NCBI GenBank assembly: GCA_023334545.1 | Contig: JAADVB010000200.1 | Coordinates: 1-36,328, forward strand | Direction of reading: 5' to 3' | Source of the DNA: Salisapilia sapeloensis | Lineage: Eukaryota; Oomycota; Peronosporomycetes; Peronosporales; Salisapiliaceae | DNA length: 36,328 nucleotides | Shown here: positions 19,967 through 28,274 of the stretch, in pieces | Position numbering within the stretch: the first letter of the stretch is position 1 | Layout of the letters: every line of letters starts with the position of its first letter | Program-made: the position numbers and the translations under genes | Notes under the pieces: model-generated | Told to the model about the DNA's origin: nothing | What the model saw: the letters and a program-made list of their open reading frames with translations, nothing else | Databases searched by the model: none

Positions 19967-21001
19967 ATGACGTTCGTAACGGGGTCAACAAAAGTGACCA
20001 GCTATCCGCGTCCAAGAGAATCGAAGGTGATGGAGAGGCTTGGAGGACGATTAAAAGGCGATCCGTTTTTCCAGACCAGTGCAGATGACTACTATGACTT
20101 CATACCGAGTGATGAAGAAGGTATTGATGAAGACGAGCCACAATCAGTGGAGCAAGCACAGCCTATGAGTGATTATAGCAGCTCCGAGTCCAGCATGACG
20201 CATCTATCGAATGCATCAGCATCTCGATCTGCAAAATCACAAGTCCTGAAGCCTCTAAGTGACATGGCTCATGCAATTTCATCCAACTACACTGACAATT
20301 CGGTCCAATATGCTCCAATAGAGAGCTCCCCGAAACTTTCCTCTGCAGCTTTACAAGCGCATACGAATCGCAAAATAGAGCTGGAGGAAGCGTTAGACTC
20401 TATTTCCATCACACCAAACGATCACAATGCTCCTATGGATGCCCCATTCCGATACATCGGCCAACAATCAGCACTCAACGTCACATCACCGGCTCCAACG
20501 AGTGGCAAGGTGGAGGGACATGGACCGGAGAAGCACAGTCGTGCATCCTTTGCGTCTCATCAGACGCTCCCAGAAGAAGATGTTGATCCATTGTACGATG
20601 ACCGCCAGGACGATAGGAACGAGCAGTGGGTTCAGTCGAATCTTCGCTCCGACCAGGGTAAGACGACGGATGCCATTCTCTGCTGCCCATGCTGCTTCCT
20701 CACAGTCTCGATGGAATGCAAGCGCCACCCCAAGTACTCTGGCCAATACACCTCTCCAGTAGGCATGAATTGTCGAGTGAAGAAAGATGAAGTCTTTACA
20801 CTGGATAGTGGAGAGCAATCGTCACTAAGTAGTCGCCATTACTCCACTCGACAGCAAGACACGGCGAATCGACACTCGACGATCATGTTGGATGAAGACG
20901 AGTACTTCGGTGTCACATGCTCCGACTGTAACACGACTGTCGGTATCTACGACCAGCATGGCGAGTACCATTTCTTCAACGTCTTACCAAGTAATCCATA
21001 A
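19967..21001 (+). CDS. E2F-associated phosphoprotein (EAPP)-like protein, 344 aa
   Basis: ATG at 19967. The N-terminal 210 residues are acidic and Ser-rich. The C-terminal part carries the EAPP signature: DPLYDDRQDDRNEQWV, then TDAILCCPCCFLTVSMECKR, then KYSGQYTSPVGMNC, and finally VTCSDCNTTVGIYD with HFFNVLPS at the end. Two CxxC pairs (CPCC and CSDC) suggest one zinc site. In animals EAPP is a nuclear phosphoprotein that binds activating E2F factors and affects S-phase entry; whether this holds in stramenopiles is not known. The gene shares its promoter region with the C2-domain gene on the other strand and converges with the eIF2-alpha kinase, 192 bp apart. Confidence 0.85.
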   Translation: MTFVTGSTKVTSYPRPRESKVMERLGGRLKGDPFFQTSADDYYDFIPSDEEGIDEDEPQSVEQAQPMSDYSSSESSMTHLSNASASRSAKSQVLKPLSDMAHAISSNYTDNSVQYAPIESSPKLSSAALQAHTNRKIELEEALDSISITPNDHNAPMDAPFRYIGQQSALNVTSPAPTSGKVEGHGPEKHSRASFASHQTLPEEDVDPLYDDRQDDRNEQWVQSNLRSDQGKTTDAILCCPCCFLTVSMECKRHPKYSGQYTSPVGMNCRVKKDEVFTLDSGEQSSLSSRHYSTRQQDTANRHSTIMLDEDEYFGVTCSDCNTTVGIYDQHGEYHFFNVLPSNP

Positions 21002-21193
21002 ATCAATGTATTCTTCTTTAAACATCGCTACTTGCTCACTATGCTTTACATCGTACTTGTCTCCACCTGTCCAATACTTTCATTCAGTTCTGCCACGAGT
21101 GATTCCAGTCTCGATCGTATCTGTGCTGTGTTCCCTCCTTTTAGTTGACGCACGGCAAGTACCATTCTCTACTTATGTCATGAGTATACTTTA

Positions 21194-22918
21194 TCAGAAA
21201 AAAGAAAAAAGGAAACAAACTTTATGAACGTCTCGAAGATCATCCAGGACAGTCATTTCAGGACCTCGGAGCAGACGTCTGATCGCTTCGGACACTTGTG
21301 CACTATTCGGTCTTTCACTTGGATCCACCGATGTCATCTGAGCGATCAAGTAGGCTTCCTCCGGATACGTCTTTGCGACTTCCGGTGCGATGAAACCATG
21401 ACGAACGGCCGTAAGGACTTGAGATCGCTCCATCATCGTCGAGAATGGACAGCAGAGTTCCAGGAGGATGATACCCAGAGCGAAAATATCCGACTTGTAA
21501 GAGTACTTGGTGCTTTTCACACACTCGGCAGTCCCTCGTGCTCTTTGTATACGATGCCCGAGCTGCTCTGGGGATGCGTACGTCAGTGTTCCAAGGGCGG
21601 TGGTATGGTCGTCATAGGAGGACGATACTGGTGATCGGACGCCAATGGAGCTCGAAAGAGACTTGGAAAGACCAAAGTCACCTACTTTTGCTAGATTGTT
21701 ATGCAGGAAGATGTTGTCTGGTTTCAAGTCTCGATGGATGACGCCGTGCGCATGCAGGTGTTCGACACCACGCACGACGCCGAGAAAGAGTTTTAAACCT
21801 TCTTCATGCTTTTCACGACTACCGGATGCTCTTGCATCGACAGAAGTACGTAGCCAGGTAGTAAGAGTAGATGGTACGTCCAATCGACTTGACTGTTTTT
21901 CGGTTGAAGCGAAGCGATGGACAAAGGAACGAAAGGAATCGTGATGTGATAGGGAGTTGGAGACGCCACAAAGTTCCATTTGGATGTACAACGTCCGTTT
22001 GCGACTTGGAGTGTGGTGAGGTTCCTCACTGACTGTCGTTAGTTCATTCATCGGTTCATCGTCAAAGTCAAAGGCGTTGAAAGAGTCTTTCGGAGTGACA
22101 GGACGAGCATCCAGTGCTTGGAGGACGTTCGATTGATTCGAATGTATAAACGAGTCTTCGGACATCTCGTCGGACGCGGGTGCATGGTCTTGTTGTATAT
22201 TGTCATGCACTTCTGTCCATGCAGTATGGTAGCGAACTACGTTGGCATGGGCAGGCAATGCGGCCATGACCTTGACCTCCCGCATGATCTGTACGTCCAG
22301 AGCAGTATCCAGCTCCACTTCCTTGACAGCATACAAACAACCGTCAACTTTGCTCCTTACCTTTAGCACACGTCCCTGGCCACCACTACCAAGTGACCCG
22401 AGGACGTCAAAGTCCTGCTGGAAACGAGAGGACGAAGCAGCACCGTCGGCGGTGGATGAAACGGATGGAACGATCGAGAGCTCATTATCTACTATCTCTT
22501 CTTGACTACTGTCTACAAGCTCGAGGTATCGAGGAAATGAGTTGAGTTTGCTAGCACACGACACACTCTTCCGCAGTGAAGACGCTTCAAAGCAGTCATG
22601 TAGACTTTCCATCGGATGCGACCGCGGCACAGATAAGAGCGATTGGGCCGGCGACAGCCGCTCGAGTTGAAAGTATCCGATGAACGGATTCACTTTGTCG
22701 ATCGAACCTTTTCGCTTCCGAATGTGACGATCCGTAGGGGAAGACGGTGCATGGAGGAGCTGCCAAGAACCGTCCTCGCTAGCGGCACTCGTGGCAAAAA
22801 TAGAGGTGCTTGCACTGGAGGCTTCATCCCCTGACTCGGACGATTGGGACTTGCGTCCGTTCGGCCGGTACGCTGCTGCCGTCCGCCTCGCAGTCGTTCG
22901 AGCCGAACTCGCTTGCAT
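21194..22918 (-). CDS. PEK-family eIF2-alpha kinase, 574 aa
   Basis: The frame opens upstream at a TTG (22972), but the first ATG is at 22918. After a Ser-rich leader of about 165 residues the kinase domain begins with FQQDFDVLGSLGSGGQGRVL, very close to the eIF2-alpha kinase pattern DFxxLGxLGxGGFGxVxKVRNKLDG; Gln replaces the usual Phe of the glycine loop. Then come YAVKEVEL (catalytic Lys199), NVVRYHTAWTEV, an acidic insert of about 70 residues between strands 4 and 5 typical of the family, HRDLKPDN (395-402), DFGLSK (414-419) and TLTYASPEQ. All catalytic residues are present. Such kinases phosphorylate eIF2-alpha under stress and slow translation. No signal peptide, TM helix, haem or RWD/HisRS region is visible, so the stimulus is unclear. 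The last residues (VCFLFSFF) follow a possible splice donor and may be intron read-through. Confidence 0.88.
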   Translation of the reverse strand: MQASSARTTARRTAAAYRPNGRKSQSSESGDEASSASTSIFATSAASEDGSWQLLHAPSSPTDRHIRKRKGSIDKVNPFIGYFQLERLSPAQSLLSVPRSHPMESLHDCFEASSLRKSVSCASKLNSFPRYLELVDSSQEEIVDNELSIVPSVSSTADGAASSSRFQQDFDVLGSLGSGGQGRVLKVRSKVDGCLYAVKEVELDTALDVQIMREVKVMAALPAHANVVRYHTAWTEVHDNIQQDHAPASDEMSEDSFIHSNQSNVLQALDARPVTPKDSFNAFDFDDEPMNELTTVSEEPHHTPSRKRTLYIQMELCGVSNSLSHHDSFRSFVHRFASTEKQSSRLDVPSTLTTWLRTSVDARASGSREKHEEGLKLFLGVVRGVEHLHAHGVIHRDLKPDNIFLHNNLAKVGDFGLSKSLSSSIGVRSPVSSSYDDHTTALGTLTYASPEQLGHRIQRARGTAECVKSTKYSYKSDIFALGIILLELCCPFSTMMERSQVLTAVRHGFIAPEVAKTYPEEAYLIAQMTSVDPSERPNSAQVSEAIRRLLRGPEMTVLDDLRDVHKVCFLFSFF

Positions 22919-23641
22919 ATGGCTGCTTGGGATCTGATACTGGGTGCTACGTACGACGCAAAGGAGTGACAATCACTTGGAGAGTATTTTTTCTTTCGAT
23001 TTATGCAGACTGTCAAGTGAGAAATGTAATGGAGTCAAGTAAAAGTATCCGCTAGCACCAGGTACCCCCTTCTTATCTACCTGCCGAGCAGGAACTGGCA
23101 TTGCGTATCTCGACGCGATCGGCGCCGCTACACTTGCCTACAGTATGTGAGAGTATCCGGTCCCTGATTGGCTGCAATTTAACACGGCGATTACTCGTGT
23201 GCTCTCGGAGCGATGATGGATAAAGCGATCCTCCATCCGTTGTACGTGACACATGCCCAAGGCAAGTCTCTGCGACCTATTCGAACGTATGCACGAAGAG
23301 CTTTCTTGGCAATCAACATGCAGTGACAAATCGTCCTGCCAACCAGACGCAGCATTTCCACCAATCGTCTTCGTTAAAAACCCACTCGTTCCCTGTCAAA
23401 CTCGATCTCTTCGACTTCAGATTCGACGAGCGGCTACGAAGCGTTAAGCGTTTGGCACGTTATCTACCCTCGTACGTTCCATACTCGTCTACCTCTACAT
23501 CCTTCCTACCCAACATACATATATAAACCATATCGATCTTATAACCCCTCTTCTATCTCCCAATCGACTCGATGCCAGCATGAAACTAATAAACATCGTA
23601 GATCGACAGACCCTCACCACCGACATTAATACACTTTTCCA
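22919..23641. promoter_or_regulatory. Divergent promoter region, eIF2-alpha kinase and transhydrogenase
   Basis: About 720 bp separate the two divergent start codons. No gene is evident inside. An upstream ATG at 23580 opens a 60-codon frame that overlaps the transhydrogenase start at 23642 in another frame. If transcription starts upstream of 23580, this would be an overlapping uORF. Confidence 0.45.
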
Positions 23642-25346
23642 ATGGCTCTTCTTCGGCGAATTACCCAGCGATCTGCTCGACCGCTACAGTCTGTCCGGAA
23701 CACATCGATTGCTCGATACTCGGTACCTTCTCATGTCGATGCGTCCATCGAAGAGAAGATGAAGGCGAGTGAGCATTTCGATCTCATCGTCATCGGATCC
23801 GGGCCGGCTGGCCAAAAGTGTGCGATTGACCATGCCAAGCACGGCAAGTCCGTTGCACTCGTTGACAAGCGAGATATGATCGGAGGTGTCTGCGCCCACA
23901 CCGGCACCATCCCTTCCAAAGTACTTTTACTTACTATCTATCGATCCGTCCTCGTCTCACCTGCTCTGATAGACCTTCCGTGAAGCTATCCTCCACTTCA
24001 CGGCCCATCGCCACCGGAACTTTTACCGCGGCCAGTCCGCTCCGTTTCATCGCTTCGGCATCGAAGACATCCTCCAGCGCGTGAAGAAGGTGGAAGACGC
24101 CGAGCTCGATGTCATTCGTCACCAGCTCCTTCGCAACAACGTGGAGCTCGTGACTGGCAGCGCTCGCTTCCTCCCGTCGGATGAGAACAACACGATCGGT
24201 GTCTTCTCCAACGACGAGCACAGCGCCGCGGAACCGACGGACGGGAAGCGTCATCACAACGCAGACGTCTGCAAGCGCGTGCTGACGGCCGACAAGTTCC
24301 TCATCTGTGTCGGGACCCACCCTGCTCGTCGCGAGGACATCCCGTTCGACGGCGAGACTATCTTTGACAGTGACCAGATCCTCTGGGGCCGCGTCAAGAC
24401 CGCACCCAAGCGTTTGATCGTCGCCGGCGCTGGTGTCGTCGGCATGGAGTACGCTTCCATGCTGAACATCATCCCTGGCACGGAAGTGACGGTCGTGGAT
24501 CCGCGTAAAGAGATCCTCGACATGGCGGACAAAGAAGTGTCCGAGTCGCTCTGCTACGCCATGCGTCAAATGGGCGCTCGTTTCTTGACGAACGAAGTGA
24601 TTAAGAGTGTACGAAAGGAAGGAAAAGAAGTATACGTCGAGTTAAATAGTGGCAAGACGGTCGTGGGCGACGGTCTCTTGTACACGCTAGGTCGACAGGG
24701 TAACACAAAGGGCTTGAACCTCGAAGCCGTTGGATTGGAGACGGATAAGCGAGGACTTATCCAAGCCGATGACAACTTCCAGACGGCCGTGCCGCACATT
24801 TATGCTGCTGGAGACTGCATCGGCTTCCCTGCCCTCGCGTCGACGTCCATGGAGCAAGGACGACTGGCGTCCATCCACATGCGGACGTCTCTGCCGACAA
24901 ACAAGAAGAGAGAGGAGCAGGGCGCAACGAACGACCCGGACTACCAACGCACGCGCATGCGTTCGGGTGAGATCTTCCCCTTCGGTATCTATACGGTGCC
25001 GGAGATCAGTATGATCGGCAAGAACGAGCAGCAGTTGACGAGTGAAGGTATCTCGTACGAAGTCGGAATGGCGAGATATGAGGAGTTGGCCAAGGGACAG
25101 ATGCTCGGAGGCGTCGCTGGTTTCTTGAAGATCCTCTTCTGCCCCAAGACGCTTAAGCTCCTTGGTGTTCATGCTATTGGAGAAGGTGCGACGGAGATTA
25201 TTCATATTGGCCAGGTCGTTATGACCATGGGTGGGGATCTCGAGTACTTCCGACACACGGTCTTTAACTACCCGACGCTCGCAGAGGCCTACCGAGTGGC
25301 AGCGCTAAATGGCCTGAGCAAGTGTGGTAGTCGATTGGCAGAGTAG
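23642..25346 (+). CDS. sthA: Soluble pyridine nucleotide transhydrogenase, predicted mitochondrial, 550 aa
   Basis: Exons 23642-23920 and 23973-25346; the 52-nt intron (GTACTT...ATAG) lies right after the PSK of GTIPSK, in phase 0. The first 30 residues are rich in Arg and Ser with no acidic residue, a typical mitochondrial presequence. The FAD-binding GSGPAG (52-57) is followed by [13 protein letters not shown]: the first redox Cys is present (Cys84) but the second is Thr89, exactly the change that separates SthA/UdhA from dihydrolipoamide dehydrogenase and glutathione reductase. A second Rossmann motif ([13 protein letters not shown]), an IYAAGDCIG motif and the C-terminal [14 protein letters not shown] motif are all present. 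The enzyme passes hydride between NADH and NADP+ pools. Length beyond the bacterial 466 aa is explained by the presequence and small inserts. Third-position GC falls from the first to the second half of the gene. Confidence 0.92.
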
Positions 25347-26515
25347 AAAAATCAATACAAGTACTCTGGACTTTGAAAATACTCCTTGTAGCATGTAAAG
25401 ATGCAGGTCATACGGTGATGTCGAGAGCATCGTCATACCGGTAAGTGTTGTGGGATAGATTCCATGTACTGGGTGTTGTTGCAATGCACACCAGCACGGC
25501 TTTCTTCGGAGGACACTATGACACATGATAATGACCAAATTGATTTCTTGCACAACATGCTCTGCGCTTCAGAAGCCAGTGCTTCAATGGCTCTCTTCCT
25601 CTGAGACCGCGCTATCCATAAAGACATTAAGAAAGTACTGCCCATGGAGACTCGAAGGTTATCCAGGAACAAGATTCTTCCCACTATCAGGATAATTTGC
25701 ATTGCTATCGACGTCTATCATACATAAGACTCTTTCATAAATGACTGCACACGAGTCTAGTGTGAAAGCATGGACATAGTCCGTATTGAGTACAAGCACG
25801 AGCGGTGGCTCGCGGTTGTAGCCGGTCTGATACTGTTAGGAGCACAAAAGTTCGCAAATAAACCTGAGCTACGATAGTTTCTACCTTGACTTGCATTTAC
25901 GCTTGGTAAATTTTGGATATCACAGCATCGTGGACTGAATTTGTCTACCAAGAGTGATGGGTTTCGGTCATCACGAAATTGTGGACTAGATTTGTCTATC
26001 CAAAGTGATGGATTGTATTAAACCTAATCCTTTTAATTAATTTTATAGATAAAACTATACTTTACTTTTCTTTATCTTTTAGTATTAGATCGAGGCATAA
26101 CCAAAGACGCTTTCTTCGGGCATTTTCACATCATTTAAAGCTCGCAAACACTCTTACTCGCTTGTAATAATATACTTTCGGCAAACGCGATCCATATAAC
26201 AGCATTTGAGATGGACTTGTAGGTCAGTCGACATCAAATTTTATGCCGCGACCTTTGCGGTCACAAGGACAAAGTTGAAGTATACATGTGTGTTTCGCAT
26301 CCGATACTATGTGTGGGCTGTAGAAAGATGCAAAGGTTTCAGATGAACTGCATACACACGAAGTATTGGAGCGTTATTAATATCACTGGATTCTTGGTAA
26401 CTCTCCGTTGTAAATAAGTCAACACGTGCACATCAGCACAGTTTTTTTAGTCAGCTTACCCTGAGAAGGTGAATATCTGTTCACTCGCAATTTCACTGAC
26501 TACGACATAAGCAGA
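25347..26515. other. Intergenic interval of 1.17 kb
   Basis: No gene was recognised. The region is AT-rich around 26000-26110 and includes one imperfect direct repeat, listed separately. The end should contain the ancestral promoter of the decayed LRR gene that follows. Confidence 0.55.
25930..26011. repeat. Imperfect direct repeat, 31 bp, 51-bp period
   Basis: Two copies (25930-25960 and 25981-26011) begin GTGGACT and end AGTGATGG, with about 26 of 31 positions equal, separated by 20 bp. Function unknown; could be a small tandem duplication. Confidence 0.6.
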
Positions 26516-27928
26516 ATGAGCTTGAGCGGAAAATTGACTACTTTGGCTACTATCTGCCTATTCATTGCTGTCACTTCTGACTGCAACTTTAAAACCAGAA
26601 CGCTTATGTCCGACTGCAATGGCCAATGTGATGGCTATGATGCATGCGCCATTCACGATGAAAATAAAAACTCTTTCCCGTTTGGATGTAGAGATAACAC
26701 CGATAAGGATTGGTGCAAGAATGCATCCGACGCGCCGGAAGAGTGCCGCTCTCCAGACAAGACTGGTTGCGTATACCAATGTTTCCATCTCTTCAACTCC
26801 AATAGCTCCACTTTCGAATTGCCTATTCTCGGAGCAAACTTTACCGATTCAGACGTTCCAACTACACCATGGGTTCCTCAAACTTTTGCTAGGGGCGTAG
26901 ATGTTCGAATTCCGGATCATATCGACACGCTGTATGTGTATCTCCACTTTTATAGGTACCTAGAGATGGTACTAATGATCAACCCTGTAGCAAGGTGGCT
27001 TTCCATCCGACAGAATATTCTTTCCCGCAAACAACCATAACTATTACGAATGAAAAATCGCATTGGGAAAGAATCTCAAGACCATTTCTTTCGACCGTCT
27101 TCGATTTTCACCGGGAATTTGGATGTATACAAGTTCATGCCCAACTGGAAGCAAGCTCTAGCAGATAAAGACATACAAAGCTTTACGCTGACGCACAGCA
27201 TGGCAAGCTATTTTCCGAAGGAAGACTACTTGCGGAATGCCCGCACCATGTAAGGCCTCTTCAGAGTATTTACCTAAGAAGTACGTGAGGAAACTAATTA
27301 TTTTCATGCAAAACAGCGACGTGAATCATGATATGTTCCTTGACATCTCACGGGATTTAAATCTAGAGAGCAGTCGCAACGTACAAACTATGGTACGTCT
27401 GCTATTGAATTCGATAGCTCATGCAAATAAGTTACCACAGAAACTTAGCATACGTGATCTAGGATTTATCGCAAGCTCTTAGCACGGCAAAGAACCTCGA
27501 TACACTGTACGATTCTTTAACGCACTTGTATAAATATAAACTAACAGGCCTATTCGGATGGATGCTATAGAAGTATCACGGGTAGTCTCGGCTACAACCG
27601 AACCGTGACACCCGAACTCTTCGAGATATTGAAAAAGGCGAACGTAGTCATCAGTGAAGAGTGGCTAGCCACTAATTCCCATTGTGATGACGGTCACGTC
27701 GAGGATATTGAGGGTACCCCGTACGAAGTATGCGTACTAGGAGGAGGTATGTCGGGTGGAACTATCACTGCGATTGTCGTTCCAATCCCCGTTGTCGTCA
27801 TCACCGTGGCTGGTTTCATCTTGTATTGATGCCGAAGCAAGAAGCGCACGCAAGGGGAGCGTCACAACAGCGACACTATCGCGGATAACAATCTTTCGGA
27901 GCCACTTCCAAGTGCCGAAAAAGCATAA
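26516..27928 (+). pseudogene. Decayed paralogue of the LRR receptor-like protein
   Basis: Exons inferred by comparison with the gene at 6502-7872: 26516-26931, 26991-27249, 27317-27392, 27441-27506 and 27571-27928. Introns are 59, 67, 48 and 64 nt; the donor of the first sits at the same codon as in the intact copy. The signal peptide and Cys module (CNGQCDGYDAC) are intact, as are the TM segment (GGTITAIVVPIPVVVITVAG) and a charged tail. Lesions: a frame change near 27103-27110, at a run of four T; a clash around exons 3-4 (an extra base at the donor near 27392, then either TAG at 27460 or TAG near 27480 depending on frame); and TGA at 27827 directly after the TM helix, where the intact copy has CGA. 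A truncated product covering only the N-terminal module could still be made. Sequencing error could explain one indel, hardly all three. Confidence 0.72.
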
Positions 27929-28274
27929 ATTAATCTTGAATCCGACCCACTCGTCTAACGATCATCAATTTAAGCTATGAATTCTATACTTTGCCAACTC
28001 GATTTGCACATTTGAAGCTTTATTTCTTTTAATATCTCCCGCCGAACAATATTGATCTACTAGAAAACCACATATGCTACTTTATTGAAACTTTGGTTGC
28101 TGTAAAAGCCGATTGCTGAACCGACTTCCTTTAAAGTATCTGCCTAACATATATTGTTCTACACCAAGCATGGAAACTCAGTGGCTCAATGTGATTAGTT
28201 ATTATAAGTCAGTGATTCGATCATCAAGTACTTACTCTAGACAGCAACCGCTAGAAAGTTTAATTCAGTTACGA
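27929..28274. other. Intergenic region between convergent genes
   Basis: AT-rich 3' flanks of the decayed LRR gene (+) and the TKL kinase (-). No gene or structured element seen. Confidence 0.6.

Noticed and set aside
22919-22972. N-terminal extension of the eIF2-alpha kinase from TTG
   Set aside because: Not a plausible start; the ATG at 22918 is used in the annotation.
23934-24569. A 211-codon frame antisense to the transhydrogenase
   Set aside because: Shadow of a conserved enzyme gene with strong codon bias; no motif of its own.
23642-25346. Dihydrolipoamide dehydrogenase or glutathione reductase for the flavoprotein
   Set aside because: The second redox Cys is Thr (CAHTGT instead of CxxxxC) with GTIPSK, the SthA pattern.
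26516-27040. A 174-residue protein ending RKQP as a complete small secreted protein
   Set aside because: Comparison with the gene at 6502-7872 shows the frame runs into an intron at 26932 (GTATGT, TACTAAT, GTAG). A truncated product remains possible.
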